DNA of 64,000 nucleotides from UBA7396 sp034676185 (GTDB lineage: Bacteria > Patescibacteriota > Gracilibacteria > BD1-5 > UBA6164): positions 36,787-100,786 of the forward strand of contig JAUCCN010000003.1 in assembly GCA_034676185.1 (NCBI GenBank). Direction: 5' to 3'. The stretch's first letter is position 1, and the number at the start of each line of letters is the position of its first letter. The position numbers were made by a program, and so were the translations under genes. The notes beneath the pieces are model-generated. The model saw only the letters and a list, made by a program, of their open reading frames with translations, ran no database searches and was not told the DNA's origin. Below, in pieces: positions 32,120-42,900 of the stretch.

Positions 32120-33145
32120 ATGAGCGAAAATCAAAATAATACTCAAAACAATAATGGAAATAACGGGCCATATATTGTTATAATTATTTTACTAATTGTT
32201 ATTGCTGTACTCGCGTTCTTTGTTGGGAAAGGATATAATGGAGGAAGCTCAAATCAAAACAATAATACTCCTGTAGTAGTAAATCCAGAAGATATTGAAG
32301 TAACTGTTATTGGAGATGTAAAATGTGCCGACTGTCAAACACAAAGTGTTATTGATAGCCTAAAACAACTTCCAAGTCTTACTTCTGCTACATTTAAAGA
32401 AGTTGATTTTTCTGATGCTGGAAGTGAAGAAATCCTGAAAGCAAATAATATAACAAAACTTCCTGCATTTTTATTTAATACTAATAATATATCAGATTTA
32501 CAACAATATCTTAAACAAACTTCAAATGGTATATATAGTTTAGATGTTGGAGCAACTCATGATCCTTATGCAAAAAGAAGTGAAAGAGGTTTCCTTATGT
32601 TAAATGATGGAATTCTTGATGAAATTAAAAAAGATTCTCGTATTTCTGGAAATGAAAATGCTGAAATTCTTTGGGTTGAATATAGTGATTTAAACTGTGG
32701 ATATTGTGCAAAACTTCATAATGACTGAACTCACGAAGCATTATTTAAAACTTTTTGAGATAAACTTGCTTTAGCTTACCAATACTTTGCTATTTTCAAC
32801 AGAGAAGCACCTGTAATTCTTGAATGTATTGCTGACCAAAAAGGAACTGATGTAATGTATGCTACTATTACAAAAGCATATAAAGATGGATTGAAAGATA
32901 AAGCTGGAATTGCTGGAGCAGTAGAATGATTAAATAATGATGAATTAACTGCTTGTATTGATAGTGGGAAATATACTGCAAAAATAGATACTCATATGAA
33001 AATGTGATCTGATACTTTTGGAGTAACTGGAACCCCTGGAAATATTTTAATTAATACAAAAACTGGAGAATATGCAAAACTTCCTGGAGCATACCCAGTA
33101 AGTGATTTTGAAAAAACAATTAATAATTTACTTCTTGCTGAATAA
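32120..33145 (+). CDS. membrane-anchored DsbA-like thioredoxin-fold protein
   Basis: 341 residues. A hydrophilic Asn-rich N-terminus (residues 1-16) precedes one membrane segment (about 17-36), then an Asn-rich linker. A first small domain has C69-A-D-C72 (DVKCADCQTQSV). A DsbA-like domain follows, with C193-G-Y-C196 (SDLNCGYCAKLH) and the cis-proline region GVTGTPGNILI. It likely makes or exchanges disulfides outside the membrane, which would suit the many surface proteins here. It lies just outside the kinase operon and ends in a strong shared terminator. Confidence 0.85.
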
Positions 33146-33151
33146 GCATTC

Positions 33152-33195
33152 ATAAATAAAAAAGAGTTGAAATATTTCAACTCTTTTTTATTTAT
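33152..33195. terminator. bidirectional terminator between the DsbA-like gene and era
   Basis: A 21-base perfect stem (AAAAAAGAGTTGAAA / TTTCAACTCTTTTTT core) with a two-base loop. It serves both convergent genes; the era stop lies at its edge. Confidence 0.85.
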
Positions 33196-34088
33196 GATAG
33201 TAATTTTTTCATCACTCTTTCATTTTTTCTCCATTTTTCCATAGTTTTTACTCTCAGAGATAAAAAAACTTTTTTTCAAAAAATTTGTTCTAATTCTATT
33301 CTTGCTTCAGTTCCTATTTTTGTAATAAGACTTCCCGATTTTCCTACAATAATATATTTTTGACTTTCAGTTTCACTATATATATATGCTTGTATTTTTA
33401 AAAGCTCTTCTCCGTCATCAATTTCCTCTATTTCAACATAAATAGAATGAGGAACCTCTTCAGAAGTATGTAAAAATACTTTTTCTCTTACTATTTCAGA
33501 AATTCTAAAATAAATATCTTGATCAGTATAATAATCCTCTGGATAAAATGGAGGTCATATTGGCAAAAATTCTTTTACTTTTTTTAATAATTCTTCAAAT
33601 CCTTGTTTTTCTAATGATGAAATTTTTACTTGTTTTTCACTCAATGGAATTTCAATTTTTGATGGTAAATCAAGTTTTGTATAGACTTTCAAAATCGGTG
33701 TTTGAATAAATTCCAAAATTTTTTCAATTTGTTTTTCCTCATCCCCATAAGGACGAGAAGAATCAATAAAATAAAGAACTCCATCAGCTTCTCTCATAGA
33801 TTTGATAGCTTCATGATTGATTTTTTGATTAAATTCTTTTTCATTTTTATGAATTCCTGGAGTATCAAAAAATATTATTTGGCTTTCTGAATCATTAAAA
33901 ATTGCTAAAATTCTTTTTCTTGTAGTTTGAGGAATATTGGAAGTAATAGAAACTTTTTCTCATAACAGAGAATTTATAAAAGTAGATTTTCATACATTCG
34001 GACGACCAATAATAGCAATATATCAAACTTTTTTTTCTTTTATATCATTTGTTTTTAAGAGAATATCTTGTAGATTCAATTCTTGCAT
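33192..34088 (-). CDS. era: GTPase Era
   Basis: 298 residues. The GTPase domain has P-loop GRPNVGKST, SNIPQTTRKR, DTPGIH and TKLD in the NKxD position (threonine for asparagine). A C-terminal KH domain has IIVGKSGSLITKIGTEAR, typical of Era. Era binds the 3' end of 16S rRNA during 30S assembly, which is of interest because that end is altered here. Most domain glycines are TGA. Confidence 0.94.
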
Positions 34089-34241
34089 TTGTATTTTTTC
34101 AATAATAAAATTATAAAAACATAATAAAGAAATAAATGTTTTTTCAAATAATTTTGCATAAATCTAAATTTTATTATACTATTTTTCAGTTTATTTTTGA
34201 TAATTTTAATTATAAATTCATTTAAAATATAATAAAAATCT

Positions 34242-35903
34242 ATGACTTATGAATGAAAAGATATATCTGTGGCAACCATAAGAAATTGGACAAGAATTTG
34301 AACAAATAATTTTTCTCATAAATTAAAAAGTAGAGCTAATAAAAGATTATCAGAAAAGAAAATTATTCCAGAAGAATACATCAAATATACTTCAATAATT
34401 GAAATGGCATATTGATATTATAATCTATGATTTACTATTCAAGAGATCATATTTTCTCTTATATTAAATATAACAAAAAATGTTTCAAATACTTTTTTAG
34501 AATGAGAATTAAAAAAATGGAATATTTCAAACAAGAAAATTATAAATGAGTTAGTAGAAATGACTATTGATGGATCTGGAGATATTTTATGATGAATATA
34601 TCAATCTCTCCTTACAGAATGAGAAAAAAATAAAAAATGATCTTATTATACTCCTGATTATATAGCTCAAGAACAAATAAACAACTTTTTTAAAGAATGA
34701 AATATATTTTTAGATCCTTGCTGTTGAACAGGACAATATCTACTTAATATCCCAACAAAATATCCAAAAAATATTTGGGGAACAGACAGTGATGAATTAG
34801 CTGTAAAAATTGCCAGAATAAACCTCATGGTAAAATATCCTGATACTCATTTTGAGCCAAATATATTTCATCTCGATTCTCTTACAAATAGCCCAATCTT
34901 AAAAGAATGATTTTTTGATGTTATAGCTACAAACCCTCCTTGGTGAGCAAAATTAGATACACAATATTTTTGATATTCTATAACATCATGAGAATCCTTT
35001 TCTTATTTTTTAGAAAAATGACTCAAACTTTTAAAAAAATGATGAATTCTTTCCTATATACTACCTGAATCTATCCTCAATGTAAAAACTCATAAAGATA
35101 TAAGGAAAGAAATATTAAAATATGATATTCTATCTATCCATGAATTATGAAGAATTTTTACTTGAGTATTTACTCCAGCTATTAGAATCGATATAAAAAA
35201 GCAAAATAAGAATTGAAATATTAATATATATGCGAATAATAAAAATCATATAACTGAAAAAAAAATATTTAAAGAAAATTCAAATCTAGAATTTTCAATT
35301 CATATTAATGAAGAAAATAATAAGCTTTTACAAAAAATTTATTCCAGAAAAAACCTTTTCCTCAGTAATGAAAATGCAGATTGGGCTTTATGAATTGTTA
35401 CCTGAAATAATAAAGAATTTATTTCAGATATTATGAAAGATTGATATATTCCTATTTATACTTGAAAAGAAGTTTTTGAATATAAATTATGAAAAAATAA
35501 AAAATATCTATTATATAATCCTGAAAAATATCAACAAATTGCACCGTTAGATAGATATCAAGCAACTCCCAAACTTATTTATAAATTTATCTCAAAAAGA
35601 CTTGTTTTTTCATTAGACACTGAATGAGTTTTTACATTAAATAGTGCAAATATAATAGTTCCAAAATTAAATTACCCTATTAAGGTAATTACTGCGCTAT
35701 TTAATAGTGAATTATATCAACAAATCTTTCAAAAAAAATTTAATTCTATAAAAATTCTAAAATCCCATATCCAAGAATTACCACTTCCTATACTTGATAA
35801 TGATAGATATATTTTTATAGAAAAATTATTTGATAAAGTAATTGAATGAAAAGCTAAAAAACAAGAACTTGATGAGTATATTTTTAATTTATTAACAAAA
35901 TAA
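34242..35903 (+). CDS. N6-adenine DNA methyltransferase (class I) of an R-M system
   Basis: 553 residues. Motif I is FLDPCCGTGQYL (about residue 157) and motif IV NPPW (about residue 231), with GTDSDELAVKIA between, as in N6-adenine methylases of the N12/gamma type. A long C-terminal part probably holds the target-recognition region. It methylates host DNA to protect it from the partner nuclease, whose gene starts one base after its stop. Motif I glycine is TGA. It is divergent from era. Confidence 0.88.
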
Positions 35904-35904
35904 T

Positions 35905-36645
35905 ATGGAACTTTTAGAATTAAAAGACATACTACTACAGTATGCTAATAAATTACCTCAATTAGAAAAAGACCAATTATTGATTGAACTTGATAATTTA
36001 GCATCAATATATCCCTTCAACGAATATGAATATATAATAGCAAATCTTATATCAAAAAATCTTTTAGAATATAAAGAATATCTCAAAATAAGAACCGACT
36101 ATATTTCTCAAAATATGTATCTTCCAATAATTGAGATAGCATGACCAAGACCATTTTGAGAAACATGGGCACAATTACATATTATGTCCTTAGATCATAG
36201 AATATTAAAACCAAACCAAAATTTAGATGAATGATATAAGGGACAATACGACTTACTTATCTTAGAAAATAATAAAAAAATTAAAATTGAAATAAAAGCA
36301 AGTAGATGATTAAATAAGAAACTAAAAGATGAACCTTATGCTGTAAAAGCATTATCATATCCAACTACAAAGCCTTTTGATATGAACTTTCAACAAGTAA
36401 AATTAGATTATGCAGAAGTTTTTATATTTGTATCTGTATGGAGAAATACTATTATATATTGGGTTTTGACTAGTAAAGAAATTGAAAACAGTTGATATTA
36501 TAATGATAAACAACACTCTAAAAGTAATTGAGAAGGGCAAATACATTTTAAAAATCATAATATAGCATACTTTGAGCAATATATGACAGAACCAAATAAT
36601 ATTTACAATGCTATTATACAAGCATATGAGAGACAAATATCTTAA
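35905..36645 (+). CDS. type II restriction endonuclease (PD-(D/E)XK)
   Basis: 246 residues, MELLELKDILLQYANK. A helical N-terminal domain precedes a nuclease core with D116 in YKGQYDLLIL and E129-x-K131 in KIKIEIKASRG. It starts one base after the methyltransferase stop codon, so the two form a type II restriction-modification pair. The recognition site cannot be read from the sequence. Several TGA glycines confirm the pair is adapted to this genetic code, so it was not acquired recently from a standard-code host. Confidence 0.82.
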
Positions 36646-36703
36646 TTTTACTTATAATTTTTATGAGAAATAAAATATTATACTCAAAATAATGATTTAA
36701 TTT

Positions 36704-36731
36704 TTGACAAAAAAAACATTTTCCATACAAT
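36704..36731 (+). promoter_or_regulatory. promoter of rpsF-ssb-rpsR
   Basis: TTGACA (36704-36709), 16-base spacer, TACAAT (36726-36731), about 80 bases before rpsF. Confidence 0.7.
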
Positions 36732-36811
36732 AATCCAAGCTTTTAAAAGGGCACTTTTATTTTATATCCTTCTTTCATAAATAATGAAAGATATTAACCC
36801 ATAGGAAATAT

Positions 36812-37099
36812 ATGGCAAAATACGAACTTATGCTCATTGTAAATCCAAGCATTTCTGAAGCTGATAGAAATACATCTTTAGAAAATGTAAAGAATGCTTT
36901 AACCAATGCTTGAGCAAAAATTGAAAAAGAAGATATTTGGTGAGATAAAAAAATGGCTTACAAAATTAATTCTTCTGATAGAGGATTTTATGTACTTTTA
37001 GACTTAGAAATGGATGGAAAAAGTATTATAGAAATTACCAGACTTATGAACTTAGATCTTAATCTTTGGAGACATATGTTTGTAAGAAAAGATATTTAA
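36812..37099 (+). CDS. rpsF: 30S ribosomal protein S6
   Basis: 95 residues, MAKYELMLIVNPSIS, with IWGDKKMAYKINSSDRGFYV and a C-terminal RHMFVRKDI. S6 binds S18 on the platform of the small subunit. An AGGAAA sequence 6 bases before the ATG is one of the few Shine-Dalgarno-like sites seen. Operon order rpsF-ssb-rpsR is widely conserved. Confidence 0.95.
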
Positions 37100-37117
37100 T
37101 TTTTAAATACATATAAG

Positions 37118-37516
37118 ATGAGAACGGTTAACAAAGTTATACTAATAGGAAATGTTACCAGAGATCCTTTAGTGAAAAATACTGAAAATAGTAAAAAAGT
37201 AGCTTTATTTTCACTTGCTACCAACAGATATTATAAAACATCAGAATGAGAAAATAAATCAGAAAGTGAGTTTCATAATTGTGTTGCTTGGGGAAGTTTG
37301 GCTGAAAGAGCTGAAAAGTTCTTAACAAAAGGAAAACTCATATATGTAGAATGAAGACTGAGAACCAGAATTATTGAAAAAGATGATGGAACAAAATCAT
37401 ATAAAACAGAAATTGTAATTTCAAGTCTTATCTTCTTAAATAAAAAATCTGATTTTGAATCAATTGATGGAATTGATCATGATGATGATACAATAGAAGA
37501 AGATGATAAATTTTAA
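37118..37516 (+). CDS. ssb: single-stranded DNA-binding protein
   Basis: 132 residues. The OB fold has MRTVNKVILIGNVTRDP, FHNCVAWGSLAERAEKFL and KGKLIYVEGRLRTR. The C-terminus is acidic (DDDTIEEDDKF), as in SSB tails that recruit repair and replication enzymes, though the usual DIPF ending is DDKF. It lies between rpsF and rpsR. Confidence 0.95.
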
Positions 37517-37549
37517 TCTAAAAAACTTTATTTTTATAATTAACTTACC

Positions 37550-37768
37550 ATGGCAAATTCAAAATGTCCTTTAGAAGGTGTAGTGATTGACTACAAAAAT
37601 GTAGAACTTCTAAAGAAGTATATAACAAAATTTGGAAAAATTACTCCAAGATATTATACAGGAGTATCATTGAAAAATCAAAAAAAATTAGCTATTGCTA
37701 TTAAAAGAGCAAGAATGGTTGCATTACTTCCTTTCGTTAGCAGATTTGACCCAAATTTTCATAGTTAA
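37550..37768 (+). CDS. rpsR: 30S ribosomal protein S18
   Basis: 72 residues with DYKNVELLKKYITKFGKI, then PRYYTGVSLKNQKKLAIAI and KRARMVALLPF, all diagnostic. It binds S6 on the 30S platform and is the last gene of the rpsF operon. This gene has no TGA codon, one of few here. Confidence 0.97.
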   Translation: MANSKCPLEGVVIDYKNVELLKKYITKFGKITPRYYTGVSLKNQKKLAIAIKRARMVALLPFVSRFDPNFHS

Positions 37769-37770
37769 AA

Positions 37771-37810
37771 ATAAAAAAACTCTCAGAAATATTTCTTAGA
37801 GTTTTTTTAT
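37771..37810 (+). terminator. terminator of the rpsF operon
   Basis: ATAAAAAAACTCT, loop, AGAGTTTTTTTAT. A second AT-only hairpin (AAAAAGTATTTT / AAAATACTTTTT) lies at 37855-37883 before typA. Confidence 0.8.
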
Positions 37811-37958
37811 TTTACTTTTTTATTTTTTTTTTTATACTATGTGACGAAAATCAAAAAAAGTATTTTCAAAAATACTTTTTATTTTTTTTATCGTAATAAT
37901 TTTAGTATGAAATTACCTTCATTATAATTATTCACTGCTTAATTTTTAATTATTTTTT

Positions 37959-39761
37959 ATGTCTTTTAGAAATATCGCAATCATTGCCCATGTAGATCAT
38001 GGAAAAACAACACTCGTAGACACTATGCTCAAACAATCTGGAACTTTCAGAGAAAATGAAAAAGTTGATGAAAGAGTTATGGACTCAAATGATCAAGAAA
38101 AAGAAAGAGGAATTACTATTTATGCAAAAAATACTTCTGTATTTTATAAATGAAATAAAATAAATGTAGTAGATACTCCAGGGCATGCTGACTTTGGGAG
38201 CGAAGTTGAAAGAGTTCTGAGAATGGTTGACTCTGTTTGTCTCGTAGTTGATGCTTACGAATGACCAATGCCACAAACAAAATTTGTACTTAAAAAATCT
38301 CTAGAACTTGGATTAAAACCTCTCGTAATTATCAATAAAATTGATAAACCAACAGCAAGACCAGATTGGGTAGTTGATCAATTATTTGATCTTTTTGTAA
38401 AACTTGGTGCAACTGATGAACAACTTGATTTTTCAGTTTGTTATACTATTGCTAGAGATGGGATTGCAAAAAGAAACTTAGAAGAAGATTCAAGCAATTT
38501 TAACCCATTATTTGAAATGATTTTAGAAAAAGTTCCTGAAGCACCAAATGATGAAACAAAACCATTCAGAATGCAAGTTGCAAATCTAGCATATGATAAT
38601 TTTCTAGGAAGACTTGCTATTTGAAGAGTATACGAAGGAAAAGTAAAAGTGGGGCAAGAAGTAACTATTACAAATAATATTTGAGTTCAAAGAAAAGGAA
38701 AAATTGCTGAAATTTTAACAAATGAATGATTAGTAAAAGTAAAAGCAAAAGAAGCTCATGCTGGAGATATCGTTACTATTGCTTGAATTGCTGATATTTT
38801 CGTATGAGAAACAATTGCTGAATCAGCTGAAGTACAACCATTACCTGCTATTACAATTGATGAACCAACTCTAAAAATGGAATTTTTAGTAAATAATTCT
38901 CCTTTCGCTTGAAAAGAAGGGAAAATGGTAACTTCAAGACAAATCAGAGATAGACTAGAAAAAGAATTAGAAACAAATGTATGACTTAAAATAGATTTTG
39001 AATCTGGAGAAAATTTTATGGTATCTGGAAGATGAGAACTTCACTTATCAGTTCTTATTGAAACGATGAGAAGAGAAGGTTATGAACTTCAAGTAGGTGC
39101 TCCTGAAGTAATTATGCACACAGAAAATGGTGTAAAAATGGAACCTATTGAAAGAGTTGCTGTTTCTGTTCCAAGTGAATTTTCAGGTGCAGTTATTGAA
39201 AGATTAGGAAAAAGAAAATGAGAAATGAGTAATATGACTGATGAAAATGGAATGGTTTCTTTAGAATTTAAAGTTCCAACAAGATGATTACTTGGTTTTA
39301 AATCAGAATTTACTACTATCACAAAATGAGAATGAATTTTAACTTCTGCTTTTGAAGAATTTGCTCCATATAAAGGACCTATTGAAAAAAGAGAGGTTGG
39401 TTCAATGGTTTCAGGTGAAGCTTGAGCAACTATGGCTTACTCATTATGGAAATTACAAGAAAGAGGACCATTATTTGTTGATCCAGCAGTAGCGATATAT
39501 GAATGAATGATTATTTGAGAACATTTAAAAGGTGGAGAACTGGTAGTAAATGCAACAAAAAATAAACAATTAACAAATGTGAGAGCCTCTGGAACTGATG
39601 AAGCATTAAGACTCGTTACTCCTAAAAGAATGACTTTAGAAGAAGCTATTGATTATATTGGACCGGATGAATATGTAGAAATTACTCCATTAAATATTAG
39701 ACTCAGAAAAAAATATTTAACTGAAACAGATAGAAAGAAATTTTCTAGAAATAAAGATTAA
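37959..39761 (+). CDS. typA: translational GTPase TypA/BipA
   Basis: 600 residues, MSFRNIAIIAHVDHGKTTLV, with ERGITIYAKN, VVDTPGHADFGSEVERV and NKIDKP: the elongation-factor-like G domain in TypA order. The C-terminal half has the TypA-type VPTRGLLGFKSEF and SGEAGATMAY. TypA helps ribosome assembly under stress. Many glycines of the C-terminal half are TGA, for example LTSAFEE upstream neighbours and GRGELHLSV. Confidence 0.95.
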
Positions 39762-39790
39762 AAAATATCCTGAAATTTCAGGATATTTTT
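39761..39790 (+). terminator. typA terminator
   Basis: AAAAATATCCTGAAA followed directly by TTTCAGGATATTTTT, starting at the stop codon. Confidence 0.85.
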
Positions 39791-39857
39791 TTATTTTGTA
39801 AGGAATATAAAATCAAATTATACCATTAAAATCTAAAATAAGTTTCACTTTTTACAG

Positions 39858-39895
39858 AAAAAGTGTAATAGTTCTTAATATCTATTACACTTTTT
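39858..39895 (-). terminator. terminator of the giant surface-protein gene
   Basis: AAAAAGTGTAATAG, 10-base loop, CTATTACACTTTTT. It lies 37 bases past the stop of the minus-strand giant gene and back to back with the typA terminator. Confidence 0.8.
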
Positions 39896-39931
39896 TTAAT
39901 GATTTAAAATGCAAAGTTTTTATTCTAAAAA

Positions 39932-42900
39932 TTATTTCACCACATAATTTTCTTCTGGAATAATAAGCAATTTTCCAATAGTCGTTTCAAGTCCTCTTCT
40001 TTTTAAATTATATACTACATAATCTCCATAAGTAGCATATTCAAGATAATATAAATCTCAAAGAGTATTGACTCTTCCATCTTTAAAAAGAGTAAAAATT
40101 GGGGTTTTTTCATTATCATTTAAAGAATATACAAATACATCTCAAGCATTATGATTCAGTCATAAAGGAAGAGAAATAAATCAAAAATTATTTGAAGCCA
40201 AATGACTATAATACACTCAAATTTTTGCTTTATGTTTTCATTCTATTGCTTCCCCGAAATGAGTCACTACTTCTACTTTTTCAACATTTGGAGTAACTAA
40301 ATATTGATGATAGAGAGGAATATTATCTTTACTTACTGTTATATTTGGATATGCATATTCATTCGCTTTTGCATTGGATGAATATACATTTATACTCAGT
40401 TTATTAGTAATTCTTGAAATATCAGAAATATTGATTTTTCCTGTTTTCTCATTTATAGAAAATAAAGTATTTCCAGAATACGTTACCACTGCATCAGAAG
40501 CATTTGTTCCGGTATTAAATATAAATTTTCATGATTCTATTGTATTTACTGATCTATTTTTATTATAATCCTCTAGTCTTGTTAGTTCATTATTTCTCAA
40601 TCTATAAAAACTTACTGGTTCATTTACAAGAGGTTCATCAAGCATACCAGAAATAGAATTATTTTGTATACTTTCTATTCTTGGAATTGGTGAATAGACA
40701 ATGAAATTTATATTTTTTGCTCAAATATTATTATTTCCATCTACTACATAAAGTCGTATTTGTTTATTCATCAGTTCTTCAAATGCTCCAACTTGTAATA
40801 AAATTCTACTTCCTTCTTTGATAATTTTAAAATTATCTTTTGGAGTCCCCAAAGCAAAATCTCTATCATTTATTTTATTCCCATCTCACGAACTATCAAT
40901 ATTTAAATCAAAATCTATATAAATATCTTTTATATTATTATTTCCACTATTTTCAAATATTGCTTCACTGATATTAAATATTTTTCTAGAATATACCGGA
41001 ACTTTAAGAGAAGATATTTGAGAAATTTCTGGTGCTTTCGTATCAGATTCATTTTGTGGAGAAAGAAGAATTTGATTAGAATAAGTTGAAAATACATTAT
41101 TTTTAAAACTTCTTATTTTTGCATAATAGAAATCATTTTCCATTTTTGTTCTGATAGAATATTTTTCTTGTTTTGCTCAAAGATCATATAACTCATAATA
41201 TTGTATTTCTTGAAAATTTATATCTGCTTCACTTCCATCATAATATTTTATGGTCATATATGAATTTCTTGCTACTTCTATATTTTTATAAGTAATAATA
41301 CTTCCAAAAAAGAGTGGTTTTTTCAAATAATTTACGATTTGATTTCCCGTAAGAGTTACAAAATTATTTCATTCTACATAAGCATTTCCAACTATTCATA
41401 CAATTACAATATCATCTTTAAACTCAATATTTGAAAGTGCATTTATTTTTACTTCTTTCATTTTGAGTTCATTATTTCTCTCTTTATAGAAATAATATCT
41501 CAGTCTTGCTGTATCATTTCCTGTGTAAATTTTTGTCCCTGCATTAATAGTAATTTCTTTATTTGCTGAAAGATCATCTGATAAAGATATCAGTTCTTTT
41601 GTATACAAATGAACTCCTGCAAGAGAAGAAATACGATCTATATAGGCAAGATTTTTTCTTGAAATAAATCAATTTTGAGTCGTTTTTTCCATATCAAGAG
41701 TGATATTACTTATATCTGAAAAAGCATCTATCATATATTTTTTCACATTTTTAGGAAAATATGATGGAAGATTTCCAAGTATCATATCATCAAATTTATC
41801 TACTATTTGGAAAAATTCTATTCTATAATTTGTCTTTGTTTGTGATGCTTGAAATCAAATATTAATAAAATTACTATCACTTACACTTTCATTAAATCCA
41901 TTCACTCAAGGAATAAAATTTCCTTTTATATAATTATTTTTTCCAGAAGAAAGAACAATAGGAGTTCCTGTATAATATTCTTGAGCGACTTTTTTACTCA
42001 AATGATTTTGTTTTAAATAAATCTCATCTCCTACCATATAAATAATATCCTCATCTCCATCATTATCGAAATCGGCCTCTTTTACTACCTCTTTTCCAGT
42101 TACCTCATCTAAATAGTCAAAAAGATAATAACTTATTTTTTTATTTAAAAATTTCTCAATAATATAAATTCCTTTATATACATACGAATATTTACTTCCA
42201 GAAGCAATACTACAGGCTTGTTCAGTTTGAGAATTTACTCAAGAATTTCATGAGTTTCCTGAACTCATTTCATGACTTAGGCTTTCAGAAGTTTGAGTTC
42301 AAATATTTGTAGCTAATAATTTTTGTGGATTTACTTCTATATTTTCAAAAGCTTGTCTTGATTGATGTATTTGGTTAGAAAAAGTGTCAAGTCAAGATTG
42401 TACTTGGGCAAGAATCTGTTTTGATTCTGCTCTGATTTGAGTTACTTCACTATCCTCTACAAATAAATTATTTAAAGAATCAAAGGCTTTTTTCGTATAA
42501 GGTTCAAGTCTTGAATTATAAGAAGAAATAGTGTTTGATTGAGAAAAGTTTACCAGCATTTCTTTTCTTTCTGCTTGTATTCATTTTTTTTGTATATTAT
42601 GAAGAAGTTCAATATTTTTTTCTCTTTCTTCTTGAAGAATAGATTGCACTTCCATATATTTTTCTTCATTATTTAAAAGAAGTGATTGAATGATTTCATT
42701 TTCTTTTGTAAATGAATAATTGAGAGCTTCATTCCAAACTCAAACCATTTTTTCATTTTCTATATTTGGAAGTTGTTTTATAATCTCCCCCTTAAACTCT
42801 TGAGATGTTAATTCTATCTTTGAATTTTCTTCCAAAGCTGTATATCATTTTAAAATCTCAAGAGCAAGCACAGATGCAAGATCAAGAAGAGTTATTTTTT

